A stretch of 40,443 nucleotides of DNA, from assembly GCF_001720135.1 (NCBI RefSeq), contig NZ_MCRJ01000024.1, forward strand, positions 1-40,443. The letters are read 5' to 3'. Positions within the stretch are counted from its first letter, which is position 1. Each line of letters opens with the position of its first letter. This document shows positions 8,612-18,669 of the stretch, piece after piece. Made by a program: the position numbers and the translations under genes. The notes below the pieces were generated by a model. That model was given only the letters and a program-made list of their open reading frames with translations, made no database searches and was not told where the DNA came from. The DNA comes from Methylobrevis pamukkalensis. Lineage in GTDB: Bacteria > Pseudomonadota > Alphaproteobacteria > Rhizobiales > Pleomorphomonadaceae.

Positions 8612-9582
8612 ATGTTCGACCTTTCCCGCCGTGCCTTTTCCGATCTCTCCGAGCAGGAGGTGCTCGCCCTCGCCATTTCCTCCGAGGAGGAGGACATGCG
8701 GATCTACGCCAGCTATGCCGAAGGCTGCGCGCCGACTTTCCCGCCACCGCGGCGGTGTTCTCCGACATGGCGGCCGAGGAATCGGGCCACCGCGCGCGGC
8801 TGATCGACCTCCACCGGGAGAAGTTCGGCGAGGTGGTGCCGCTGATCCGGCGCGAGCATGTGCGCGGCTTCTATGCGCGCAAGCCCTACTGGCTGGTGCG
8901 TCCGCTCGGGCTGGACCGGGTGCGGCGCGAGGCCGAAGACATGGAGGCGCAGGCGGCGAACTTCTACCTGAAGGCGGCGCAGCGTACCTCGGACGCCGGC
9001 ATCCGCGCGCTGCTCGGCCAGCTGGCCGCCGCCGAGGGCGCGCACCGGCTCCGCGCCGCCGAACTCGGCGAACGGCACCTGACCGCGCAGGCCCGTCTCG
9101 ACGAAGGCAAGGCCGATCACCGGCGTTTCCTGCTGCAGATCGTCCAGCCGGGTCTTGCCGGACTGATGGACGGCTCGGTCTCCACGCTCGCCCCGGTGTT
9201 CGCGGCCGCCTTCGCCACCCACGACACCTGGCAGACCTTCCTGGTCGGCATGGCCGCCTCGATCGGCGCCGGCATCTCGATGGGCTTCACCGAGGCGGCC
9301 TCCGACGACGGCGCGCTCACCGGGCGCGGCAGCCCGTGGATCCGCGGCGCCGCCGCCGGCATCATGACCGCGGTCGGCGGCCTCGGCCATGCGCTGCCCT
9401 ATCTCATTCCCGATTTCGTCACCGCGACGGTGGTCGCTGCGCTGATCGTGCTGCTCGAGCTCTGGGCGATCTCGTGGATCCGCTGGAAATACATGGACAC
9501 GCCCTTCCTCCGGGCGGCCTTTCAGGTGGTGGTCGGCGGATTCCTCGTGTTCCTCGCCGGCATCCTGATCGGCAACGCCTGA
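8612..9582 (+). CDS. mbfA: membrane-bound ferritin/iron exporter MbfA (one-base frameshift)
   Basis: MbfA couples an N-terminal ferritin-like (erythrin) domain to a C-terminal VIT1-like membrane domain and exports iron, protecting against iron and peroxide stress. The ferritin part carries SSEEEDMRIYASYAEG, MAAEESGHRARLIDLHREKFGE and the later AAAEGAHRLRAAE, supplying the Glu/His di-iron ligands. The VIT part has several hydrophobic helices (LAGLMDGSVSTLAPVFAAAF, then GMAASIGAGISMGFTEAASDDG and the C-terminal VVGGFLVFLAGILIGNA). The frame breaks near 8725: adding one C turns GAAGGCTGC into codons for EGLRADFPATAAVFSDM, the family sequence. The gene is alone, with a good bidirectional terminator behind it and a possible Irr site in front. 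Confidence 0.92.
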
Positions 9583-9605
9583 CGTGTCGGCCGCCAGAAC
9601 GAAGA

Positions 9606-9629
9606 AGGCCCGACCTTGCGGCCGGGCCT
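9606..9629. terminator. hairpin between convergent mbfA and msrA
   Basis: AGGCCCGACC, loop TTGC, GGCCGGGCCT form a 10-bp stem with one mismatch. It lies 23 bases after mbfA and 34 bases after the msrA stop on the other strand, so it can serve both. On the minus strand it is followed by TCTTCGTTCTGG, a modest T-rich tail. Confidence 0.7.
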
Positions 9630-9663
9630 CTGACGAGACGGGACGAGACTGTGTGCCGGCGCC

Positions 9664-10332
9664 TCAGGCGGCCGGCACGCCGGTCGGCAGCGGACAGGAG
9701 ACGCCCGTGCCGCCGAGGCCGCAGTAGCCGTTCGGGTTCTTGGCGAGATACTGCTGATGGTAGGCTTCGGCGTAATAATACGGGCCGGCGTCGACGATCT
9801 CGGTGGTGATCTTCTGCGGCCGGCCGGCCCTGGCCAGCGCCTCCTGGTAGGTCGCGCGCGAGCGTTCGGCCACCGCGCGCTGCGCGGCATCCGTCACGTA
9901 GATGCCCGAGCGATACTGCGTGCCGGTGTCGTTGCCCTGGCGCATGCCCTGCGTCGGGTCGTGGCTTTCCCAGAAGGCCTTCAGAATGCCCTCGAAGGAG
10001 ATCGCCGCGGGATCGAACACCACCTGCACCACCTCGTTGTGGCCGGTGAGGCCGCTGCAGACCTCCTGGTAGGTCGGATTGGGCGTGAGGCCGGCGATAT
10101 AGCCGACCGACGTGACCCACACCCCCGGCAGCTGCCAGAACTTGCGCTCGGCGCCCCAGAAGCAGCCGAGGCCGAGCACGACGCTTTGATAACCCTCCGG
10201 CCACGGGCCGGCGAGCGGACGATGGTTCACGAAATGGAAGTCGGCGGTCGGGATCGGCGCGGCCCGGCCGGGCATCGCCTCGGCGGCGGTCGGCAGCTTG
10301 AGCTTGCGGTTGAGCATGTCGGCGAGAAACAT
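9664..10332 (-). CDS. msrA: peptide methionine-S-sulfoxide reductase
   Basis: MsrA repairs oxidised methionine by reducing the S-sulfoxide with thioredoxin. The catalytic motif [13 protein letters not shown] is present, with the family blocks [47 protein letters not shown] and the C-terminal [23 protein letters not shown] with resolving cysteines (YCGLGG; SCPLP). At 222 residues it is the longer type with about 45 residues before the catalytic core. The start at 10332 follows GGGAGACCGCC; an upstream in-frame ATG lies within sequence without similarity. It follows a small membrane-protein gene, 58 bases away. Its neighbour mbfA also answers oxidative/iron stress. Confidence 0.96.
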   Translation of the reverse strand: MFLADMLNRKLKLPTAAEAMPGRAAPIPTADFHFVNHRPLAGPWPEGYQSVVLGLGCFWGAERKFWQLPGVWVTSVGYIAGLTPNPTYQEVCSGLTGHNEVVQVVFDPAAISFEGILKAFWESHDPTQGMRQGNDTGTQYRSGIYVTDAAQRAVAERSRATYQEALARAGRPQKITTEIVDAGPYYYAEAYHQQYLAKNPNGYCGLGGTGVSCPLPTGVPAA

Positions 10333-10390
10333 CAGGCGGTCTCCCTTCTTGAAAGCGGTCCGACCCGGCAGGTCCCCGGTCGGCGGCACG

Positions 10391-10702
10391 TCAGGCCTGC
10401 GGACGCCGCGTGCCGCGACGGCCGAGATACATCAGCAGCAGGCCGAGAAGCCCCCCGACCACGAAGGTCGGCGCGGCGAGCAGGGTGACGAGCAGCGGGT
10501 CCCAGGCGAGATCGCCGAGGGTGTCGCGCACGCCGGCCTGCGCCGCGTTGAGGCTGGACGGGCTGAGCGCGAACCAGGTCGCACCGAGCGGCGTCACCAC
10601 CAGCCGGTCGGAGGAAATCGTGCGCACGCCATCGGCGATCAGGGCGATGAAGGACGCCGTGAACACGGCCAGTCCGGCAAGGCGAAGAAGAAAGCGCAGC
10701 AT
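10391..10702 (-). CDS. small two-helix membrane protein of unknown function
   Basis: This 103-residue protein has two hydrophobic segments: residues about 5-25 ([21 protein letters not shown]) and about 70-92 ([25 protein letters not shown]). Between them is a polar loop with [24 protein letters not shown], and it ends in a short basic tail (RRGTRRPQA). Similar short proteins occur in Rhizobiales and are sometimes given the misleading name PetM-like; no function is known to me. It precedes msrA on the same strand by 58 bases and is likely co-transcribed, so a link to envelope or oxidative stress is possible but unproven. Confidence 0.75.
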   Translation of the reverse strand: MLRFLLRLAGLAVFTASFIALIADGVRTISSDRLVVTPLGATWFALSPSSLNAAQAGVRDTLGDLAWDPLLVTLLAAPTFVVGGLLGLLLMYLGRRGTRRPQA

Positions 10703-10800
10703 GAGCCCGTCCGTCGGTCCTGGCTGTCCGGCCCGATATGGGGTGCCGGAGCGCGCGGGACAATGATTCCCGGGCGATCTCGTCCCGGCTGCCGCGCCAT

Positions 10801-10857
10801 GATCACCACGGCAGGGCCCCCGCCGTCATCCGAATTCGGCGTGACACCGCCGTGATC
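10801..10857. repeat. nested inverted repeats in the tal/msrA-operon gap
   Basis: The ends GATCAC and GTGATC are perfectly complementary; inside lie GGCAGGG/CCCCCGCC and a GTCA-CCGAATTCGG-TGAC dyad with a perfect 10-bp palindrome at its centre. The element lies about 100 bases before the small membrane-protein gene, where a promoter would be. The rest of 10703-10946 shows no gene. Confidence 0.4.
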
Positions 10858-10904
10858 GGGCCGTTGGCCGGCGCCGGGCGACGCGAAACGCCCCGGACAT
10901 GACG

Positions 10905-10924
10905 AGGGGCGCCGCAGCGCCCCT
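10905..10924 (-). terminator. hairpin downstream of tal
   Basis: AGGGGCG, loop CCGCAG, CGCCCCT form a perfect 7-bp stem 22 bases beyond the tal stop. No T-run follows on the minus strand, so termination may be incomplete or Rho-dependent. Confidence 0.5.
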
Positions 10925-10946
10925 CCCGATCCGTCGGCCGAAGGCC

Positions 10947-11906
10947 TCAGGCGTCGAGGCGCTCGATGATGAGGCTGCGCAGCGAGCGCAGGTCCTTGGC
11001 AAAGCCGCGGATGCCCTCGGCGAGCTTCTCGGTCGCCATCGCGTTCTCGTTCATCGCCCAGCGGAAGGCCCGCTCGTCGGTCGGATAGATCGCGGGCTTG
11101 CCCGTCACCATCTCCGGCGACAGCTTGCGCGGCAGCTCGCCCTCGTCGGCGGCGAGCTCGTCCAGCAGCGCCGGGGAGATGGTCAGCCGGTCGCAACCGG
11201 CCAGCGCCTCGATCTCGGCGGCCGTGCGGAAGGACGCGCCCATCACCACGGTCTCGATGCCGTGGGCCTTGTAGTAGGTGTAGATCTCGCGCACCGACAG
11301 AACGCCCGGATCTTCCTCGGCCGTAAAGCTGCGGCCTTCCTTGGCGACATACCAGTCGAGGATGCGGCCGACGAAGGGCGAGATCAGGAAGGCCTTGGCC
11401 TCGGCGCAGGCCACGGCCTGGGCGATGCTGAAGATCAGCGTCATGTTGCAGTCGATGCCTTCGCCCTGCAGCACCTCGGCGGCGCGGATGCCCTCCCAGG
11501 TGGAGGCGAGCTTGATCAGGATCTTCTCGCGCGGGATGCCGAGGGCGTCATAGGCGGCGACGATCTCGTGGGCCTTGGCGATGCTGCCGGCGGTGTCGAA
11601 GGAGAGGTCGGCGTCGACCTCGGTCGAGACCCGGCCGGGCACGAGGCGCGCGAGTTCCGCGCCCACGGCGACGGCAAGACGGTCGCCGATCGCGGCCACG
11701 ACACCTTCGCGCGTGCCGGACTGGCTGCGGCCCCAGGTCACCGCCTCGTCGAACAGCGCCGCATGGCTCGTCAGACCGAGCGCCTTCAGCACCAGCGTCG
11801 GGTTGGTGGTGCAGTCGACGGGCTTCAGGCGCCGGATGGCGTCGATGTCGCCGGTGTCGGCGACGACGGTGGTCATGGCGCGCAGTTGATCGAGTTTGGA
11901 AGTCAT
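10947..11906 (-). CDS. tal: transaldolase
   Basis: Transaldolase moves a dihydroxyacetone unit between sugar phosphates in the non-oxidative pentose phosphate pathway, in the cytosol. The 319-residue length and the motifs match the E. coli TalB type: [12 protein letters not shown] (31-42), the Schiff-base lysine K132 in [22 protein letters not shown], and [12 protein letters not shown]. The start at 11906 follows GGAAAGAGA; longer in-frame starts run into sequence without similarity. It lies 163 bases after folC on the same strand, so it may be the last gene of the trpA-accD-folC unit or have its own promoter. A hairpin follows. Confidence 0.97.
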   Translation of the reverse strand: MTSKLDQLRAMTTVVADTGDIDAIRRLKPVDCTTNPTLVLKALGLTSHAALFDEAVTWGRSQSGTREGVVAAIGDRLAVAVGAELARLVPGRVSTEVDADLSFDTAGSIAKAHEIVAAYDALGIPREKILIKLASTWEGIRAAEVLQGEGIDCNMTLIFSIAQAVACAEAKAFLISPFVGRILDWYVAKEGRSFTAEEDPGVLSVREIYTYYKAHGIETVVMGASFRTAAEIEALAGCDRLTISPALLDELAADEGELPRKLSPEMVTGKPAIYPTDERAFRWAMNENAMATEKLAEGIRGFAKDLRSLRSLIIERLDA

Positions 11907-12069
11907 GACTCTCTTTCCGGAATTCTTGTTGCCATCGGTGCCGGGCTGGGAGGCAAGGCATAGCAGCCGGCGCGACCGGCGTCGATGCCGCCAGGGGCAA
12001 GCCGTGCGGCAGATGCGCGGGTGCTCTGCGCCGAGCGGGCGGCATCTTTCAGGTGCCGCGGGAACGCCG

Positions 12070-13392
12070 TCAGGCCGGTTCCTGGTCGTTGAGCGCAAGC
12101 ACCTCGCCGGCCAGATAGAGCGAGCCACAGACAAGAATGCGCGGCGCCATCTGTTCGTTCCAGCTGGTCGAAAGCCGGGCGAGCGCGTCGGCGACATCGG
12201 GGGCCGACTCGGCGGCAAGGCCCGCGGAGGTGGCGGCCGCGGCCAGTTCCTCCGGCGGCCAGCCGGCGTCGGACGAGGCGATCGGCACGGTGTAGACGTG
12301 GCGCGCCAGCCCCTTGAAGGAGGAGAAGAAGCCGACCGGATCCTTGGTCGTCAGCATGCCGACGACGAGCACCAGCGGCCGGGCGACCCGTTCCTCCAGA
12401 TCGGCCATGGCCGCCGACACCACCTCGCCGGCGCCGGCATTGTGGCCGCCGTCGAGCCAGATCTCGGTGCCGGAGACGGCGCCGGCAAACAGAGGCCCCG
12501 GCATCAGCCGCTGCAGGCGGGCGGGCCATTCCACGGTGTCGAGGCCGGCTTCGATCGCCGCGACCGGCACGGCGAGGCCGGCATGGCGCAGGGCGGCGAT
12601 CGCGGTGCCCGCATTCTGGAACTGGTGCTGGCCGGCAAGGCGCGGCCGCGGCAGGTCGAGCAGGCCCTGGCCGTCCTGATAGACGAGCCGGCCGTGTTCC
12701 TCGTGCACCGCCCAGTCCTGGCCGCCGACGAACAGCGGCGCCTTGCGCCGGGCCGCCTCGGTCTCGAACACGGCGCGGATCTCGTCGGTGGCCGGGCTGG
12801 TCACCACCGGCCGGCCGCGCTTGATGATGCCGGCCTTCTCGCCGGCGATCGCCGTCACCGTGTCGCCGAGGAAGGCCTGGTGGTCGAGCGAGATCGAGGT
12901 GATCACCGACACCAGCGGATCGCGGATCACGTTGGTGGCGTCGAACCGGCCGCCAAGGCCGACCTCGAGCAGGACGTAGTCGGCCGGATGCTCGGAAAAC
13001 AGCACGAAGCCGGCCGCCGTCAGCATCTCGAACAGGGTGATCTGCTCGTCGCCGTTTGCCGCCTCCACCCGCGCCAGCGCATCGGAAAAGGCCGCGTCAC
13101 CGACGTAGGAACTCCGGCCCGGGCCGGTCGCCAGCCGGTAGCGCTCGTTGAAGCGGACGAGATGCGGCGAGGTGTGGGTGTGGACCCGCGCCCGGTTCGC
13201 CTCCAGCATCGCCCGCAGGAAGGCGATGGTGGAGCCCTTGCCGTTGGTGCCGGCAACGTGGATCACGGGAGGAATGCGGAGGTGCGGATCACCGAGGGCG
13301 CCCAGCAGTCGCTCGATGCGCGCCAGCGAAAGGTCGTAACCCTTCGGCCAGCGCGACGACAGGCGGTCGATGATCTCCAGCGTCGCAGGCAT
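12070..13392 (-). CDS. folC: bifunctional folylpolyglutamate synthase/dihydrofolate synthase
   Basis: FolC joins glutamate to dihydropteroate and then adds further glutamates to folates, using ATP. The 440-residue protein starts with the family helix and has the P-loop [19 protein letters not shown] (about 45-63), the omega-loop/Mg region [34 protein letters not shown](V)[12 protein letters not shown] and the C-terminal-domain [12 protein letters not shown]. Length is normal (about 430-440). It starts 23 bases after the accD stop, giving the conserved alphaproteobacterial order trpA-accD-folC. Confidence 0.97.
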   Translation of the reverse strand: MPATLEIIDRLSSRWPKGYDLSLARIERLLGALGDPHLRIPPVIHVAGTNGKGSTIAFLRAMLEANRARVHTHTSPHLVRFNERYRLATGPGRSSYVGDAAFSDALARVEAANGDEQITLFEMLTAAGFVLFSEHPADYVLLEVGLGGRFDATNVIRDPLVSVITSISLDHQAFLGDTVTAIAGEKAGIIKRGRPVVTSPATDEIRAVFETEAARRKAPLFVGGQDWAVHEEHGRLVYQDGQGLLDLPRPRLAGQHQFQNAGTAIAALRHAGLAVPVAAIEAGLDTVEWPARLQRLMPGPLFAGAVSGTEIWLDGGHNAGAGEVVSAAMADLEERVARPLVLVVGMLTTKDPVGFFSSFKGLARHVYTVPIASSDAGWPPEELAAAATSAGLAAESAPDVADALARLSTSWNEQMAPRILVCGSLYLAGEVLALNDQEPA

Positions 13393-13415
13393 GTGTCGGG
13401 TGTCCTCGGGCCGCC

Positions 13416-14329
13416 TCAGGCGGGGGCGGTCTCGGCTGCAACCGGCGCCTCGAGGGCCGGAACGGAGGCGGTCGGCTCGGTCCGCACGCCGCTGAGCAGG
13501 CGGCAGAGGCGGGCCAGCGTCTCGCGCATCTGGTGGCGATGCACCACCATGTCGACCATGCCGTGCTCGAACAGGTATTCGGAGCGCTGGAAGCCCTCGG
13601 GCAGCTTCTCGCGGATCGTCTGCTCGATCACGCGCGGGCCGGCAAAGCCGATCAGGGCGCCCGGCTCGGCCACATGCACGTCGCCGAGCATGGCATAGGA
13701 GGCCGTCACGCCGCCGGTGGTCGGGTTGGTCAGGACCACGATGTAGGGCAGGCCGGCCTCGCGCAGCGCCTCGATCGCCACCGTGGTGCGCGGCATCTGC
13801 ATCAGCGACAGGATGCCTTCCTGCATGCGCGCGCCGCCGGAGGCGCAGAACATGATGTAGGGCGCGTGGCGCTTCACCGCCTCCAGCATGCCGGTCACGA
13901 TCGCCTCGCCGGCGGCCATGCCGAGCGAGCCGCCCATGAAGTCGAAGTCCTGCACGCCGGCCACGACCTCGACGCCTTCGAGCAGGCCGGCGCCGACCAG
14001 CACGGCGTCCTCGCGCCCGGTCTTGGCGCGGGCGCCTTGATGCGGTCGCTGTAGCGCTTCTCGTCCCGGAACTTCAGCGGATCGGCCACCACGGCGGGCA
14101 GGGCGATCGGCTCGAAGCGGCCCTCGTCGAACAGGCTCTCCAGCCGGCGCGGCGCGGGCATGCGCATGTGGTAGCCGGACTTCGGCACGACCCACTGGTT
14201 GGCCTCGAGATCGCGGTGAAACACCATCTCGCCGGACTCGGGGCACTTGAGCCACAGGTTCTCCGGCACGTCCCTCTTGACGAGGAGCTGGCGGATTTTC
14301 GGGCGGACGACGCTGTTGATCCAGTTCAA
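13416..14329 (-). CDS. accD: acetyl-CoA carboxylase carboxyltransferase subunit beta (one-base frameshift)
   Basis: AccD with AccA transfers carboxyl from biotin to acetyl-CoA, making malonyl-CoA for fatty-acid synthesis. It probably starts at TTG 14329 ([16 protein letters not shown], preceded by GAAGG). The carboxyltransferase core is complete: [68 protein letters not shown]. In place of the usual four-cysteine zinc ribbon it reads [20 protein letters not shown], with a single Cys, as in Rhizobium and Brucella AccD. The frame breaks at about 14034-14036: KRYSDRIK is followed by a shift that one added base repairs to [15 protein letters not shown]. An essential gene is unlikely to be broken, so consensus error is suspected. 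Confidence 0.93.
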
Positions 14330-14552
14330 GACGGCACCTTCGGACGCTGCGGGAGGAACGAGCGTCTCCTGAGAATGTGGCGGGGCGAAGTCGCGGCACC
14401 GGCGCCGCGGCCCGCCGCCGACGTCGGTCTGGTCTATCGGAAAACGCCGGGGGCGTCGAGACGGGGCACCGTGGCGCGCCGAACCAGCACTTCTTCCCCG
14501 AAACGACGGACGATGCGGTGATCCGATCCGGCGGGCGCAGCAGCCTGAATGG
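14330..14552. other. 223-base gap between trpA and accD
   Basis: No gene is seen. The gap could hold an accD promoter or leader; only a short hairpin (CCTGA-ATG-TCAGG type, near the trpA stop) was noted. In many Rhizobiales these genes are closer together. Confidence 0.35.
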
Positions 14553-15389
14553 TCAGGCGGCTTCGCTCCGGGCTGCGCGCACGCCCGCGGCAAGATCGGC
14601 GACGATGGCGGTGACGGCGCCGACGGTGCGGTCCGTCGCCTTGCCGTCTTCCAGCGAATCCCGCACCGCGTTGACCAGCGCCGAGCCGACCACCACGCCG
14701 TCGGCGTCGCGGCCGAGGGTGCGGGCCTGCTCGAAGGACTTCACGCCGAAGCCGACCATCACCGGCAGGTCGGTGTGGCGCTTGATCCGCTCGACCGCGA
14801 CCTTGACCCGGCCGGCGTCGGGCGCGGCGGTGCCGGTGATGCCGAGGATCGAGACGTAGTAGACGAAGCCCGAGGTGTTCGCGAGCACGGCCGGCAGGCG
14901 GGCGTCGTCGGTGGTCGGCGTCGCAAGGCGGATGAAGCTGATGCCGGCCTCGATCGCCGGCAGGCACAGCTCCTCGTCCTCTTCGGGCGGCAGGTCGACG
15001 ACGATGAGCCCGTCGACGCCGGCGGCCTTGGCGTCCGTCAGGAAGCGCTCGACGCCATAGATGTAGATCGGATTGTAGTAGCCCATCAGCACCAGCGGGG
15101 TCGTCTCGTTGCCGGCGCGGAAGGCGCGCACCATATCCAGGGTGCGGATCATGGTCTGGCCGCCGTTGAGGGCGCGCAGGGTCGCGGCCTGGATCGGCGG
15201 GCCCTCGGCCATCGGATCGGAGAAGGGCATGCCGAACTCGACGATGTCGGCCCCGGCCTCGGGCAGCGCCTTCAGGATCTCCAGCGACGTGTCGTAGTCC
15301 GGATCGCCGGCGGTCACGAAGGTGACGAGGGCCGGCCGGCCCTCGGCGGCGAGCCGCGCGACGGTGCTGTCGATGCGTGTCTTGGTCAT
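14553..15389 (-). CDS. trpA: tryptophan synthase alpha subunit
   Basis: TrpA cleaves indole-glycerol phosphate and passes indole to TrpB. The 278-residue protein has [10 protein letters not shown], the catalytic glutamate E51 in [39 protein letters not shown] and the phosphate loops GFGVKSFEQ and GSALV. The position of the second catalytic residue (Asp60 of the enteric enzyme, in SDPLADGP) is Glu62 here (SDPMAEGP). This conservative change I believe also occurs in other alphaproteobacteria. It starts at 15389 and has a good promoter 50 bases upstream. It is transcribed away from trpF-trpB, unlike the usual trpF-trpB-trpA run. Confidence 0.96.
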   Translation of the reverse strand: MTKTRIDSTVARLAAEGRPALVTFVTAGDPDYDTSLEILKALPEAGADIVEFGMPFSDPMAEGPPIQAATLRALNGGQTMIRTLDMVRAFRAGNETTPLVLMGYYNPIYIYGVERFLTDAKAAGVDGLIVVDLPPEEDEELCLPAIEAGISFIRLATPTTDDARLPAVLANTSGFVYYVSILGITGTAAPDAGRVKVAVERIKRHTDLPVMVGFGVKSFEQARTLGRDADGVVVGSALVNAVRDSLEDGKATDRTVGAVTAIVADLAAGVRAARSEAA

Positions 15390-15439
15390 GTCGTTGTCCC
15401 GGCCGGGCCCCGGTCAAGGTGCCGTTCCACATTGGCATC

Positions 15440-15469
15440 GATCTAGGCGGGGCGGTGCGGCCCTGTCAA
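15440..15469 (-). promoter_or_regulatory. sigma-70 promoter of trpA-accD-folC
   Basis: On the minus strand a perfect TTGACA (15469-15464) is followed 18 bases later by TAGATC (15445-15440). It lies about 50 bases before the trpA start. This explains how trpA is expressed apart from trpF-trpB. Confidence 0.65.
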
Positions 15470-15605
15470 TCGCGCCCGGCCGCGCGGTGGCCGCGCCGCT
15501 GTCGGCCCGTTCCCGGGGCGACCGCCTCGGTTGCGGCCGTTCCGAGCCAGCACCCGGTGCGGGAGCAGCCATGTCACAAGAGGTGTATGACTTTTGTGCA
15601 GATGC

Positions 15606-15662
15606 TGCATAATAAGGCGACATGAAGTGTCCTATACTTATGCAACGTGCACCATACATAAG
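15606..15662. promoter_or_regulatory. cluster of CATAA half-sites before the HPP gene
   Basis: In a locally A+T-rich stretch TGCATAA (15606-15612) and TTATGCA (15638-15644) are perfect inverted copies, and CTTATG (15637-15642) pairs with CATAAG (15657-15662) across 14 bases. Three half-sites in about 55 bases suggest a regulator-binding region for the HPP gene and perhaps trpA. If the HPP gene starts at 15622, part of this is coding. Confidence 0.45.
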
Positions 15663-15681
15663 CAAAAACGCGGATGGGCCC

Positions 15682-16197
15682 ATGCTGATCGACCTCAAGT
15701 CCTTCTTCTGCCGTCACGAACCGCCGAGTGTCTCGCATCTCGCCAGCCTGAAGTCCGGTCTCGGCGGGCTGATCGGCATCGGCCTGTCGGGCGGTCTTGC
15801 CGGCCTCACCGGGCTGCCCTTCCTCATCGCGCCCTTCGGCGCCTCGGCGGTTCTGGTGTTCGGCCAGCCGGCCAGCCCCCTTGCCCAGCCGGCCAACGTG
15901 ATCGGCGGCTATGCGGTCGCGACCCTCGTCACGCTGGTGGTTCTGGCCTTCCTGCCGATGGGCTGGCTGGCAGCGGCGATCGGCGTCGGCGCGGCGATCG
16001 CGCTGATGGCGTTGCTGCGCGTCACCCATCCGCCGGCCGGTGCGATCCCGATCCTCGCCGCCACGTCCTCGATCCACGGCCTCACGCTGGTGGCGGTGGT
16101 GGCCGGCGGCAGCCTGTTGCTGGTGCTGGTCGCCGCCCTCCACCATCGCCTGCCGCCGCGCCTCCATGTCTACCCGCGCCGGGTCGACCAGTCCTGA
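15682..16197 (+). CDS. HPP-family integral membrane protein
   Basis: This protein of about 171 residues belongs to the HPP family (PF04982), named for the motif seen here as RVTHPPAGAIPIL. It has four hydrophobic segments: LGGLIGIGLSGGLAGLTGLP, the stretch around APFGASAVLVFG, VIGGYAVATLVTLVVLAFLPMGWL with AAAIGVGAAIALMALL, and LTLVAVVAGGSLLLVLVAAL. Plant and cyanobacterial HPP proteins transport nitrite across plastid or cell membranes; most bacterial members are uncharacterised. The start MLIDLKSFFCRHEPP at 15682 matches the usual N-terminus (GGATGGG before it), but in-frame ATGs at 15622 (with AAGG) and 15640 are possible. It sits between divergent trpA and trpF, where trp genes are normally contiguous. 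Confidence 0.85.
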   Translation: MLIDLKSFFCRHEPPSVSHLASLKSGLGGLIGIGLSGGLAGLTGLPFLIAPFGASAVLVFGQPASPLAQPANVIGGYAVATLVTLVVLAFLPMGWLAAAIGVGAAIALMALLRVTHPPAGAIPILAATSSIHGLTLVAVVAGGSLLLVLVAALHHRLPPRLHVYPRRVDQS

Positions 16198-16347
16198 GCG
16201 GGTCCCCCCTGGCAGACCGGACCTCGATGCACCAGATCTCCGACCGGACGCCTCTTGAAGGTCGCGCCCGGCTTTGTCCGCCGGCCGCGTGGACAGACGC
16301 GGAGATCCGTGCAAGGGGATGTGCCGAGGATTTCCCTGACATGATGG

Positions 16348-16368
16348 CGCCGCCCGCTGCGGGCGGCG
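16348..16368 (+). promoter_or_regulatory. strong hairpin just before the trpF start
   Basis: A perfect 9-bp G/C-only stem with a 3-base loop (CTG) ends 12 bases before the trpF GTG, and its 3' arm touches the only purine-rich ribosome-site candidate (GGCGAGGCGGAC). It could limit trpF translation or act as an attenuator-like element. No Trp-rich leader peptide is visible in 16198-16347, so classical attenuation is not supported. Confidence 0.5.
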
Positions 16369-16380
16369 AGGCGGACGGAC

Positions 16381-17096
16381 GTGGCGCTCGAGATCAAGAT
16401 CTGCGGATTGTCGACGAACGACAGCATCGACTGGGCGCGCGGCGCCGGAGCCGGCACCATCGGCCTCGTCCATTTTCCAAGAAGCCCCCGTCACGTCGAT
16501 CTCGATGCGATGGCCACGCTTGCCGCGCATGCCCGGCGGGCGGCCCCTGATCTCGCGGTGGAGCCGGCGCGGGTCGTCGCGCTCACCGTCGATGCCGACG
16601 ATGACCTGCTTGCCGCCATCATGGCTGCCGCCGCGCCCGACGTGCTCCAGCTCCACGGCCACGAGGATCTGGCGCGGGCGCGCGCGATCGAAAGCCGCTT
16701 CGGCGTGCCGGTCCTGAAGGCCCTCGGCATCGCCGACGCGGCCGACGTCGGCGTCGCACGGGAGTGGTCGAAGGCCGGCATCCGCCTGCTGCTCGACGCC
16801 AAGCCGCCGAAGGAGGCGACCCGCCCCGGCGGCCTTGGCCGGACTTTCGACTGGTCGCTCCTGACGGCGCTTGACCATGACCGGTCCTTCATGCTTTCCG
16901 GGGGCCTTGACCCCGACAATGTCGCCGAGGCGGTGCGTTTGCTGCGCCCGGGCGGCGTCGACGTGTCGTCGGGCGTCGAGACGGCGCCGGGGATCAAGAG
17001 CCGCAACCGGATCGCGGCCTTCGTTGCGGCGGCGAGGGCTGCGGACGAAGAGGGTGCGGCGGCTGCGGCCGGTCGCCAGAGGAAGGACATCGAGGC

Positions 17097-17100
<4 letters not shown>
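16381..17100 (+). CDS. trpF: phosphoribosylanthranilate isomerase
   Basis: TrpF isomerises phosphoribosylanthranilate to CdRP in tryptophan synthesis. The 239-residue TIM barrel has the catalytic cysteine in EIKICGLST, the motif [25 protein letters not shown], the catalytic Asp and neighbouring LLLDAKPP, and the C-terminal phosphate-binding [11 protein letters not shown] and [16 protein letters not shown]. The GTG start at 16381 is needed to give the family N-terminus. A short alanine/glutamine-rich tail ([20 protein letters not shown]) follows the normal end. Its stop overlaps the trpB GTG (GTGA), so the pair is translationally coupled. Confidence 0.95.
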
Positions 17101-18312
<1,212 letters not shown>

Positions 18313-18328
18313 CGGGACAGAGGACAGC

Positions 18329-18550
18329 ATGCCCAACATCACCGTCCAGCTCTTTCCCGGGCGCTCCGTCGAGACGCGCCGCGAACTCGTCGCCGAACTG
18401 ACGCGGACCACCTGCGCCGTGCTCGGCTGTTCGCCCGCCGCCGTCACCGTGATCCTCCAGGACGTCGAGCCCCACAACTGGGGCGTCGGCGGCGACCTCT
18501 TCTCCGACAAGCTGGCGACGAAGGCCGCCAGCGACGGCGACGCGGACTGA
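18329..18550 (+). CDS. small tautomerase-superfamily protein
   Basis: This 73-residue protein starts MPNITVQLFPGRSVETRRELV. It matches the 4-oxalocrotonate tautomerase family, in which removal of Met exposes the catalytic Pro1; the arginine-rich helix and VTVILQDVEPHNWGVGG are also typical. Homologues tautomerise enol acids in aromatic breakdown, but many are orphans with no known substrate. It lies 16 bases after trpB on the same strand, preceded by GGACAG. Its 3' end is duplicated: a 15-base unit covering the stop codon (GACGCGGACTGA) occurs twice in tandem at 18539-18568. Confidence 0.85.
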   Translation: MPNITVQLFPGRSVETRRELVAELTRTTCAVLGCSPAAVTVILQDVEPHNWGVGGDLFSDKLATKAASDGDAD

Positions 18551-18669
18551 GGGGACGCGGACTGAAGGGGGCGAGACGCTGCGGCTGGTCCGCCTGGCGT
18601 TTCATCGCCTGTCATGAGCGCTCCGGTCCGTTTCGGCAAGGATCGGAGATCGCAAGGGATTTGATCCTC

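Noticed and set aside
10391-10702. Naming the 103-residue membrane protein PetM (cytochrome b6f subunit)
   Set aside because: PetM is a tiny cyanobacterial subunit; length and context do not fit.
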